NCBI GenBank assembly: GCA_007123395.1
Contig: SKLD01000012.1
Span: 1 to 23,843, forward strand
Source of the DNA: Opitutales bacterium
GTDB lineage: Bacteria > Verrucomicrobiota > Verrucomicrobiia > Opitutales > Oceanipulchritudinaceae
DNA: 23,843 bases
Reading direction: 5' to 3'
Under the pieces are notes generated by a model that was not told the origin of the DNA, searched no databases, and saw nothing but the letters and a program-made list of their open reading frames with translations. Below, one piece after another: positions 16,037 through 23,303 of this stretch (the first letter of the stretch is position 1; each line of letters starts with the position of its first letter). A program made the position numbers and the translations under genes.

Positions 16037-17545
16037 ATGGCAGCTAAAAAGAAAACCCGCCCGCCGGAGAAAACGGTGCCCGCCGCCCCTCCCGGCAACG
16101 ACTTTCGCCTCGGCGAACCCTACGCGCCCGCACCCGAAGCCACCGACCACGCCCGCATTGCCCCCGCCTACGGACTCTTCATCAACGGCGCCTTTGTCTC
16201 CGCCGCGTCCGGCAAGCGCTTCCCTACCGTGAATCCCGCCACGGAAGCGACGCTCTCCGAAGTGAGCGAGGCCGGCCCGGGCGACGTCGACAAGGCAATC
16301 GCCGCCGCGCGCAAAGCCTTCGGCCCGTGGAACCGCCTCAAGGCATCGGAGCGCGGCAAATACCTCTTTCGTATTGCCCGGCTCCTGCAGGAGCGCGCGC
16401 GCGAGTTCGCCGTCATCGAGTCGATGGACGGCGGCAAACCCATTCGTGAATCGCGCGACTTCGACGTTCCCCAAGCCGCCGCCCACTTCTTCTACCACGG
16501 CGGCTGGGCGGACAAGCTGGCGTACGCCTTCCCCGGGCGGAAAATCGCCCCCGTCGGCGTCGCAGGTCAGATCATTCCCTGGAATTTCCCCCTTCTCATG
16601 GCGGCGTGGAAGATCGCCCCCGCCCTCGCCTGCGGCAACACCGTCGTCCTCAAGCCCGCCGAGAGCACGCCGCTAACCGCTCTCAAACTCGCCGAACTGC
16701 TCGCCGATGCCGGCCTCCCGCCGGGCGTCGTCAACATCATCACGGGCGCGGGCGACACCGGCGCGGCCCTCGTCAACCACCCCGGCATCGATAAAATTGC
16801 CTTCACCGGCTCCACCGAGGTAGGGAAACAAATACAGCGTGCCGTCGCCGCCACAGGCAAACGGCACACCCTCGAACTCGGAGGTAAAGCGGCCCACATA
16901 ATTTTTGACGACGCCCCCGTCGACCAAGCCGTCGAGGGCATTATCAACGGCATCTTCTTCAATCAGGGCCATGTTTGCTGCGCGGGCTCGCGCTTGCTTG
17001 TTCAGGAAGGCGTCGCCGAAACCATTGTCGCGAAGTTGCGGCGGCGTATGGAAAACCTCGTCCTCGGCGATCCCCTCGACAAGAACACCGACATCGGGGC
17101 GATCCACTCGCGCGCCCAGCTTGAACGCATTGAGGCACTTGTTCGCGCGGGTGTCGAAGAGGGCGCATGCATACACCAGTCCGGGCAGACGCTCCCTGCC
17201 AAGGGTTACTGGTTCCGTCCCACGATCTTCACCGAAACCGCGCAGTCACACCGGATAAACCGCGAGGAAATCTTCGGCCCGGTGCTCTCCGTCATGACGT
17301 TCCGTACGCCCGACGAAGCGATAGAAAAAGCCAACAATACGCCCTACGGCCTCTCCGGTGGTGTGTGGACTGACAAAGGTGCCAAGATTTTCGGCGTCAC
17401 AGGTGCGCTCCGCGCGGGTGTTCTGTGGGCCAATACTTTTAACAAGTTCGACCCCGCCTCCCCTTTCGGCGGCTACAAAGAGAGCGGCCTCGGACGCGAG
17501 GGCGGTCTGCACGGCCTCGCCGCCTATGTGAACCTCTCGCGATAG
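16037..17545 (+). CDS. Aldehyde dehydrogenase, NAD(P)-dependent (ALDH16-like first half)
   Basis: This 502-residue enzyme oxidises an aldehyde to the acid; next to deoC the likely substrate is acetaldehyde. The cofactor domain shows GQIIPWNFP (177-185) with N183, K206 in VLKPAE, and FTGSTEVG (256-263). The catalytic base is E280 in TLELGGK and the nucleophile C314 in QGHVCCAGSR. EIFGPVLS (411-418) and PFGGYKESGLGRE (476-488) complete the fold. The histidine in G-H-V-C replaces the usual Q of G-Q-x-C. A Lys/Pro-rich N-terminal tail of about 40 residues precedes the fold. It is followed after 12 bases by a half-length homologue, matching the deoC / ALDH / pseudo-ALDH arrangement related to the two-domain ALDH16 proteins. 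Confidence 0.92.
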   Translation: MAAKKKTRPPEKTVPAAPPGNDFRLGEPYAPAPEATDHARIAPAYGLFINGAFVSAASGKRFPTVNPATEATLSEVSEAGPGDVDKAIAAARKAFGPWNRLKASERGKYLFRIARLLQERAREFAVIESMDGGKPIRESRDFDVPQAAAHFFYHGGWADKLAYAFPGRKIAPVGVAGQIIPWNFPLLMAAWKIAPALACGNTVVLKPAESTPLTALKLAELLADAGLPPGVVNIITGAGDTGAALVNHPGIDKIAFTGSTEVGKQIQRAVAATGKRHTLELGGKAAHIIFDDAPVDQAVEGIINGIFFNQGHVCCAGSRLLVQEGVAETIVAKLRRRMENLVLGDPLDKNTDIGAIHSRAQLERIEALVRAGVEEGACIHQSGQTLPAKGYWFRPTIFTETAQSHRINREEIFGPVLSVMTFRTPDEAIEKANNTPYGLSGGVWTDKGAKIFGVTGALRAGVLWANTFNKFDPASPFGGYKESGLGREGGLHGLAAYVNLSR

Positions 17546-17557
17546 GAGCCGAAACCC

Positions 17558-18412
17558 ATGAGCACACGTATTCCTGTTTTGAAGACATACAAACTATACA
17601 TCGGCGGACAGTTTCCGCGCACCGAGTCGGGCCGGGCCATCGCTCTGGAGGGACGCGGAGGCCGCCATGTCGCCAACTACTGCCGCGCCAGCCGCAAAGA
17701 TCTCCGCAACGCCGTCGTCGCGGCGCGTAAAGCACAGAGCGGCTGGGCGGGAAAAACCGCCTATCTGCGGGGACAGATCCTCTACCGCACGGCGGAGATG
17801 TTGGAGGGCCGCGCGGCACAGTTCGCGGAAGAACTGCGCCTCCAGGGCGACTCCGCCTCCGGCGCGCGCAAGGAAGTGGACGCCGCCATCGAGTTGCTCA
17901 TCCACTACGCCGGATGGACGGACAAATACACGCAAGTCTTCGGCACCGTGAATCCCGTCGCCTCGCCCCATTTCAACTTCTCCGTGCCTGAACCGACGGG
18001 TGTCATCGGCGTCGTTGCGCCGGAATCGCCCGGCCTGCTCGGTCTTGTCGCGGGGGTTGCTCCGCTTCTTGCGGGCGGCAACGCATGCGTGGTTCTTGCC
18101 TCGGCGACGCACCCGCTCAGTGCCGTCACCTTTGCCGAGGTGCTCAACGACTCCGATCTTCCCGGAGGCGTCGTCAACATCCTCACCGGCCTGCGGCAGG
18201 AAATTCTTCCGACGATGGCGACACACAAGGACATCGACGGCATTGCCGCCTACGGCACCAACGCCGCCGAACAGACGCTCATCGCCGAAAACGCCGCCCT
18301 CAACGTCAAGCGCGTCGCTCTCCACCCCGCTGATGCGCTCGACGGCGACCCCTTTCGAATTATGGAGTTTCAGGAAATCAAGACTACTTGGCACCCGGTG
18401 GCGATCAGGTGA
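17558..18412 (+). CDS. Aldehyde-dehydrogenase-like pseudoenzyme (ALDH16-type second domain)
   Basis: The 284 residues match only the first half of the aldehyde dehydrogenase fold: YKLYIGGQFPRTESGR (11-26), PEPTGVIGVVAPE (144-156), APLLAGGNACVVL (168-180) and LPGGVVNILTG (201-211). In the cofactor loop the essential P-W-N of active enzymes is replaced by P-E-S (155-157). No glutamate base, no catalytic cysteine and no C-terminal half are present; the product simply stops after about residue 284. This is a discrete, well-formed gene with its own ribosome site (AGGAG at 17544-17548, overlapping the previous stop and 9 bases from the ATG), so it is not a random truncation. Two-domain ALDH16 proteins carry a similar non-catalytic second domain; a scaffold or dimer partner for the upstream enzyme is the likely role (inference). 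Confidence 0.85.
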   Translation: MSTRIPVLKTYKLYIGGQFPRTESGRAIALEGRGGRHVANYCRASRKDLRNAVVAARKAQSGWAGKTAYLRGQILYRTAEMLEGRAAQFAEELRLQGDSASGARKEVDAAIELLIHYAGWTDKYTQVFGTVNPVASPHFNFSVPEPTGVIGVVAPESPGLLGLVAGVAPLLAGGNACVVLASATHPLSAVTFAEVLNDSDLPGGVVNILTGLRQEILPTMATHKDIDGIAAYGTNAAEQTLIAENAALNVKRVALHPADALDGDPFRIMEFQEIKTTWHPVAIR

Positions 18413-18486
18413 TCCCCTCCCATTCCGCTGTGTTCCCCCGCTCCAGCGCTCCGCCACCCGGTCCATGCGTCTTTCCGGACTGACGT

Positions 18487-18520
18487 TTGACAATACGAGG
18501 CACCCGCCATTTCCTAACTT
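18487..18520 (+). promoter_or_regulatory. Possible promoter for the GT4 glycosyltransferase gene
   Basis: A perfect TTGACA (-35) sits at 18487-18492 in the 116-base gap after the aldehyde dehydrogenase operon. The only AT-rich -10-like element, TAACTT at 18515-18520, is 22 bases away, longer than ideal. An 8-base palindrome TTAATTAA follows just before the ATG. This suggests the glycosyltransferase is expressed separately from the deoC operon. Confidence 0.3.
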
Positions 18521-18528
18521 AATTAATT

Positions 18529-19887
18529 ATGAAAGACGTCCTCATCATCACATGGCACGGTATCCACGAACTCGAGATCTTTCCGGGGCTTCCCGATACC
18601 GGAGGTCAGAACATCTATGTCCAGAACATGGCGGAAAAGATCCACGATCAATACGACTGCCGTGTCACCATTCTCAACCGCGGCGGATTCGTGCATCCCT
18701 ACACCGAGCGCATGCGCGAGGGCTCGCTCAAAGATCCGGAGCGCGAGCTGTTTGTCCTCCATGTGAACGACGGCGTGGACGCCTTTCTGCGAAAGGAGTA
18801 CCTCACCGGCTCGCTCATCCAGGAAGGTGCGCGGCGGACCGTGCAACAGCTCTCCAAGGAATACCGCCCCGATCTCATCATTTCCCATTTCTGGGACGGC
18901 GGGCTCATGGGTTTGTTTCTTTGTGATTATTTTGGCAACGTACCGCATGTCTGGGTCCCCCACGAACCGGTGGGCATGAAGAAAGCGCCCATGGACGGTA
19001 TTGAGTTCGACCGCCACAGCATCTTTTTGCGCGAGCACTATGAGGATCGGATTGTCAAACACGCCGACTTGATCGGCTCGACCTCCAAACTGGTGGAAGC
19101 GGATGTCAAACGGTGCTACGGCGGCAAGATCGCCGATAAGCTAATTGATATCTACCCCGGTGTGGATACGCGGCGGTTTACTCCGCTCGACAGCGACTGC
19201 CTCCCCGGCCAGTCTATCCGCGAAGACGCCGAATTCCTCGCCCTGCCGGAGTCGCTCTTCGAACGGCCGCACATCTGTGAGTTCGGCCGCACTGATTCGC
19301 TGAAAGACAAAGACAAGGCCGTCGAGGTGTTTGCCAAGGTCGCCAAGAAGATCGAAGACCTTGATATGTTTCTCAATGTCGATGAGAAAATGGAACCGGA
19401 GATCGCCGAACGTATTGACGAAATCATCAAGGAAAACGGCCTCCAGAAGCGCGTCCACGTTTTCAGCCCCGAACAATTGCCGCAAACCGGTCGCGGCAGC
19501 CACATCTTCCCCGACCTCCTCAAAACCTCACGGGTGTTCCTCACCATGTCCGTCATGGAAGGTTTTGGCATGGCGGCCTGCGAAGCGGCGGCCTGCGGTG
19601 TGCCCGTTGTAGGAACCGACCAAATACCGGTTGTCACCGACGTTCTCGAACCCGCCGGAGGCGGTAAAGTTGTCCCCGCCAAGGATGTCGACGCCGCCGC
19701 CGAAGCCGTCCTCGACATCCTGCGCAAGAAGGAGGACGACTACTGCGCAATGCAGAAAAAGGCCTACGAAGCCGTCATCCCCCGCTTCGCATGGGACACG
19801 ATCATGAAGGGGATGTTCGAGCAGATGGAAGACAAAGGCATACGCCTGAAGCTCGAGCGGAAGAAGAACGGCAACGCCGAGATGTGA
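18529..19887 (+). CDS. GT4 glycosyltransferase, sucrose-phosphate-synthase-like
   Basis: The 452-residue GT-B enzyme has the N-terminal acceptor motif PGLPDTGGQNIYVQNMA (19-35), which marks the sucrose synthase / sucrose-phosphate synthase / mannosylfructose-phosphate synthase branch of GT4. VPHEPVGMKK (143-152) and YPGVDTRRFTP (209-219) are further landmarks. The donor site shows the E-x7-E pair E344...E352 (MEGFGMAACEA). The usual R-x-D-x-x-K-N segment of the donor domain is altered to GRTDSLKDKDKA (253-264). The size is close to mannosylfructose-phosphate synthase (about 450 residues), but no partner phosphatase is in view, so the exact product is open: sucrose-type sugar phosphate, or a glycan. 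The product is cytoplasmic, with no signal or membrane segment. A relic of a GH63-type hydrolase gene lies just downstream on the other strand. Confidence 0.85.
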   Translation: MKDVLIITWHGIHELEIFPGLPDTGGQNIYVQNMAEKIHDQYDCRVTILNRGGFVHPYTERMREGSLKDPERELFVLHVNDGVDAFLRKEYLTGSLIQEGARRTVQQLSKEYRPDLIISHFWDGGLMGLFLCDYFGNVPHVWVPHEPVGMKKAPMDGIEFDRHSIFLREHYEDRIVKHADLIGSTSKLVEADVKRCYGGKIADKLIDIYPGVDTRRFTPLDSDCLPGQSIREDAEFLALPESLFERPHICEFGRTDSLKDKDKAVEVFAKVAKKIEDLDMFLNVDEKMEPEIAERIDEIIKENGLQKRVHVFSPEQLPQTGRGSHIFPDLLKTSRVFLTMSVMEGFGMAACEAAACGVPVVGTDQIPVVTDVLEPAGGGKVVPAKDVDAAAEAVLDILRKKEDDYCAMQKKAYEAVIPRFAWDTIMKGMFEQMEDKGIRLKLERKKNGNAEM

Positions 19888-19963
19888 CCGATCCTCCTGC
19901 GCCACGGCGAATCTTTGCCGTCTTTGCCTCCTTGCAGCCGCGCAGCGGCAGGGCGGCTCAACT

Positions 19964-20119
19964 TCACTGGCTCAGTAAATACAGGAAGGTGCTAGCGGTC
20001 CAGGTGTAAGTGGGGTCGCGCAGGGGGCGGCCTTTGGTGGCGTGAAGGTTTTCGGCGAAGCCCGCCTTGGCGCAGAGCGGGAGGGATTTGCATTTTGGGC
20101 GGAAACCCTGTCTGCTCCC
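19964..20119 (-). pseudogene. 3' relic of a GH63/MGH1-type glycoside hydrolase gene
   Basis: On the minus strand an open stretch from a stop at 20122-20120 to a TGA at 19966-19964 contains no ATG. It ends in A-G-F-A-E-N-L-H-A-T-K-G-R-P-L-R-D-P, then TYTWTASTFLYLLSQ and the stop. This closely follows the C-terminal end of (alpha/alpha)6-barrel glycosidases of the GH63 / mannosylglycerate-hydrolase-like group, where 'GFxENxxPxTGxxLxDPxYTWTAxxFL' surrounds the end of the last helix pair. The similarity stops around 20080, and the signal peptide of the beta-helix gene begins at 20124 on the other strand. The rest of the gene has therefore been lost or replaced. It is convergent with the GT4 gene, 76 bases past that gene's stop. 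Identification is from memory of the family, not a search. Confidence 0.55.
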
Positions 20120-20123
20120 TCAC

Positions 20124-22982
20124 ATGGCCCCTTTTCCCCGAATTGCCCTGCTCGTTGCAGCGTGTTTTCTTGCAGGTTCCCCGCAGGCGGGTGCCGCCGC
20201 CGACTGGTGGCGTTCCGCCCTGTATCCGTCGACATGGGAACCTCCCGCCGAGGTGCGTTTTTTGCGCGATGCCTTCCTGCAGGACTTTTCGTATGCGGGC
20301 TACCGCCGCGGGGAGGTGCCGTTGCCCGAGGTCACGGGGCCGGTTTTCGCGGCAGCCGATCACGGCGCGGACCCGTCGGGCACGGCGGACTCCACGGCAG
20401 CCATCCAAGCCGCCATCGATGAGGCCGCGGCGGCGGGCGGGGGCGTCGTCTATCTCGGCGAGGGATCCTTCCGCGTAGCTCCGGCGGGAGATGCCGACCA
20501 TGCCCTCCTCATAGACCATTCGGGAGTCGTTCTCCGCGGCGCGGGCCACGACAAAACATTTCTCTTCAACACCCGCACGGACATGCGCGGGCGTGCCGTC
20601 CTTGCCGTACGTGCCCCCGGCGGCGGCAACTGGCGCACGGAAACGGGACCACCGGTGCCCCTCACCGCCGACCTCCCCGGCCCGGCGACGACGATTCCCG
20701 TGGCCGACGCTTCCGCGTTTTCCGTCGGCGAGTGGGTCGTCCTGCGTGCCGATGCCACGCCCGAATACATGGCCGATCTCAACATGGCCGACCTCTGGGG
20801 CTCGCCTGAAGCCCGCAACGCGCTCGGCGGGCCGCTCTTTTACCGCGAGATCGTCGCCGTCGACCCGGCGGCGGGCGTGATCGAGGTCGATGTCCCCACC
20901 CGCTTCATCCTCCTCACACGCGACAACGCCCGCGTCTCGCGCACGCTGCCGTTGCTCTCGGAGGTCGGTCTCGAAGACTTCTCCATCGGAAACATAGAGC
21001 ATCACGGCAACTCCGGATGGGGCGAGGAGGACTACCGCGACCCTGCGCTCGCCGCCTACGACACGCATGCTTCGTGGCTGGTGCATTGGCAGGGAGCCCG
21101 CGACTCATGGATGCGCTCGGTCCACTCCTACCGTCCGCCGGAAAACGCCAAGCCCGTCCACATGCTCTCCAACGGCGTCCAACTGCGCTTCGCGCGCGGC
21201 ATCACCCTGGAAGACGTGGAAATGCAGCGTCCGCAATACGGCGGGGGCGGGGGCAACGGCTACATGATCCGCTTCAGCGCGGCGCAGGAATGCCTCGCCC
21301 TGAACTGCCGTGTGCACTGGAACCGCCACGGCTTTGTCTTCTCCGGCATGCAGACCTCCGGCAACGTCATCCGCGGCGGTCTCGCGCGCCACACCGCATG
21401 GCAGGCCGAAGGCGGACGCACGAACGGCCGGGGCAGCGACCACCACATGCACCTCAGCCAATCCAACCTCGTCGACGGTGTGACGCTGGAGGAGGATTTC
21501 TTCCAAGCGGCGTGGCGTGGCTTGTGGGGAACACATCCGCACGGCCTTACCGCCACCCATTCGGTCTTCTGGAACCTCGAGGGCCTGCGCTACCTCCCCG
21601 GCCGCCCCTTTATCGTCGAATCGGAGCAATTTGCCTACGGCTACGTCATCGGCACGCGCGGTGAAGCGCCCGCCGCCGCCCTGCCCCGCTCCCAAGGCGC
21701 GCGCACCGACCCCGTCGACCACAAGGAGGGCATCGGCGAGGGCAACCGCCTCTGGCCGCCCTCGCTCTTCGACGACCAACGCGCGCGCCGCCTCGGCGGC
21801 CACGATCCCGGCCCGCCCGTTCTCTCCCTCTCCGCTCCGTCGGAAGTCCCTTTCCCCGGGCGCCGCGCCCGCCTCGAAGCGACCGTCGACGGAGGCACCG
21901 GCGCCGAAGGCGCGGTCACGTGGGAGCAAGCCGCCGGCCCGCGCAGCGCCTACCTCGATACACCGGACGCCCCCGCCTTGTGGGCCGTCGTCGACTTACC
22001 CGGCCGCTATGTCTTTCGGGCCACGGCGGAGCGGGGAGAATGGACCGCGACCCGTGAAACAACGGTGGAATTCCTGCCCGGCGGGACGGAAGAGAGCGCC
22101 CTCGCCGCGGCGGCCGCCGTCCACACCCGCGACGGGCCGCATGCCGAAACCAATTTTGCCTCGAGCGCGACCATCGAAGTGAAGAACGACGGCGCGGGAT
22201 ACGCCCGCGAGGCCTTCCTCCGCCTCGACACGGCGGCGATAGCGCGCCCCGTGCTCTCCGCCGTGCTTCACATGACGACGGTGACCCAGGGCCTCAACGA
22301 AATGGAACACCGCGTTCACCGGGTGCCCACCGAGGGATGGGAGGAAGACACCGTGACATGGAACACGCGTCCGGCGCCGCTCGAATCCACGGGCTCGGTC
22401 GAGGTCCGCGAGGGCGTCACGTGGGCTCTCGATGTCACCGCAGCCGTCAACGCCACGGCGGGCGATACCGCCTTCCGTCTTTCCGCCGCCATGAATTACG
22501 GACCGCCGGGATGGGCAAACTACGCCGCCCGTGACGATGACAATACCGACCGCCGCCCGCACCTCGTCGTGCGGAACGGCCCCGAAGCAAAAACCTACGA
22601 CGCATGGTGGGCCGCCGCCCCCGACACTCCGCAGGCGCTCCGCGCTCCCGCGGCGGACGCAAGTGGTGACGGTCAGCCCAATCTAATCGCCTTCTTACGC
22701 GGCCAGCCGCCGGACGCCGTCATCGGATCAACCGCGCTCCACGCTATTCGGGAAGCGGATCGCCTCAAACTCCGCTGGGAGCAGGACATCCGTGTGTCCA
22801 CCGTGCCCTACAGCGTGGAATGGTCCGAAGACCTCGGCCCGGATGGCTGGAAACCCGTGAAGCTTGAGTATCGATTTTCTGATCCCGACGCCGACGGAGA
22901 CGTGCGTCAGCTCGAAATCGATCTCGGACCGGAAGCGGAGGCGCTCCCTCGGTTCTACCGCCTGCGCGCGGTTTTTCCGTGA
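20124..22982 (+). CDS. Secreted pectate-lyase-like beta-helix protein with CBM96/DNRLRE-type module
   Basis: The 952-residue protein has a signal peptide (MAPFPRIALLVAACFLAG, cut near 25). A Pectate_lyase_3-type right-handed beta-helix spans about 74-510, opening with the hallmark DHGADPSGTADSTAAIQAAI (79-98) and AGGGVVYLGEGSFRV (104-118), with helix rungs through RNV/RGG-type turns. An Ig-like domain follows (about 564-652), then a DNRLRE/CBM96-type carbohydrate-binding module (about 658-818: HAETNFASSATIEVKN, REAFLRLDT, GWEEDTVTWNTRP). Next come a D-x-S-G-D-G-x-x-N linker (845-853) and a C-terminal beta domain (869-952: YSVEWSEDL ... RFYRLRAVF) typical of Verrucomicrobia exoproteins. It probably acts on an acidic polysaccharide outside the cell; lyase or hydrolase chemistry cannot be decided. 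The start at 20124 is chosen for the signal peptide; an upstream in-frame ATG at 20067 would bury it. Confidence 0.85.
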   Translation: MAPFPRIALLVAACFLAGSPQAGAAADWWRSALYPSTWEPPAEVRFLRDAFLQDFSYAGYRRGEVPLPEVTGPVFAAADHGADPSGTADSTAAIQAAIDEAAAAGGGVVYLGEGSFRVAPAGDADHALLIDHSGVVLRGAGHDKTFLFNTRTDMRGRAVLAVRAPGGGNWRTETGPPVPLTADLPGPATTIPVADASAFSVGEWVVLRADATPEYMADLNMADLWGSPEARNALGGPLFYREIVAVDPAAGVIEVDVPTRFILLTRDNARVSRTLPLLSEVGLEDFSIGNIEHHGNSGWGEEDYRDPALAAYDTHASWLVHWQGARDSWMRSVHSYRPPENAKPVHMLSNGVQLRFARGITLEDVEMQRPQYGGGGGNGYMIRFSAAQECLALNCRVHWNRHGFVFSGMQTSGNVIRGGLARHTAWQAEGGRTNGRGSDHHMHLSQSNLVDGVTLEEDFFQAAWRGLWGTHPHGLTATHSVFWNLEGLRYLPGRPFIVESEQFAYGYVIGTRGEAPAAALPRSQGARTDPVDHKEGIGEGNRLWPPSLFDDQRARRLGGHDPGPPVLSLSAPSEVPFPGRRARLEATVDGGTGAEGAVTWEQAAGPRSAYLDTPDAPALWAVVDLPGRYVFRATAERGEWTATRETTVEFLPGGTEESALAAAAAVHTRDGPHAETNFASSATIEVKNDGAGYAREAFLRLDTAAIARPVLSAVLHMTTVTQGLNEMEHRVHRVPTEGWEEDTVTWNTRPAPLESTGSVEVREGVTWALDVTAAVNATAGDTAFRLSAAMNYGPPGWANYAARDDDNTDRRPHLVVRNGPEAKTYDAWWAAAPDTPQALRAPAADASGDGQPNLIAFLRGQPPDAVIGSTALHAIREADRLKLRWEQDIRVSTVPYSVEWSEDLGPDGWKPVKLEYRFSDPDADGDVRQLEIDLGPEAEALPRFYRLRAVFP

Positions 22983-23303
22983 AGGTTTACCGCACTCCAA
23001 AAGTGAATGCCTCCGGCTAATTCCACATTGTAGAGCATTCCACGCGCCTTCTCCGGAGTTCGGATAACCGGCCTGTGTGGCATTCGCGGAGGTCTCTTCG
23101 CTCAGCAACGGATACACCGGCGACACAGAACGCCCGCCACAAAAAAACGCTCAACTAACCATATTTCTCGAAGACATTTTATTTACCGACGCCGCCCGAA
23201 TCGGCCATGCAATCTCCTTGGAATTCATTTTTTGTCCGTCAATTATATTTCTTCAAGATATGGCTTGTGCTTTGTTTCCGCATGTCTCATGGTAGCCTTT
23301 GAG
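22983..23303. other. Intergenic region before the transposase (321 bp)
   Basis: The first half is GC-rich and has a 7-base inverted repeat GAATGCC (23005-23011) / GGCATTC (23079-23085) with a 67-base gap, which could be part of a REP-like or transcript-end structure. From about 23150 the composition turns AT-rich. TTGGAA at 23218-23223 with an AT-rich block at 23241-23250 could be a weak promoter for the transposase. No RNA gene or protein homology is evident. I see no intrinsic terminator for the beta-helix gene. Confidence 0.5.

Noticed and set aside
15050..16498. 482-codon minus-strand open frame opposite deoC and the aldehyde dehydrogenase
   Set aside because: It is antisense to two genes with complete catalytic motifs; glycine/valine/arginine-rich composition and no recognisable fold.
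19937..19949. Hairpin GCCGC-GCA-GCGGC after the GT4 gene as a terminator
   Set aside because: Short stem, three-base loop and no T-run downstream on either strand.
23179..23208. Nine-codon minus-strand frame (MADSGGVGK) with a perfect AAGGAG 5 bases upstream
   Set aside because: Far too short to assign as a gene without conservation; Shine-Dalgarno match probably chance in a purine-rich stretch.
23077..23295. 72-codon plus-strand frame ahead of the transposase
   Set aside because: No ribosome site, no domain, and composition follows the AT-rich intergenic DNA.
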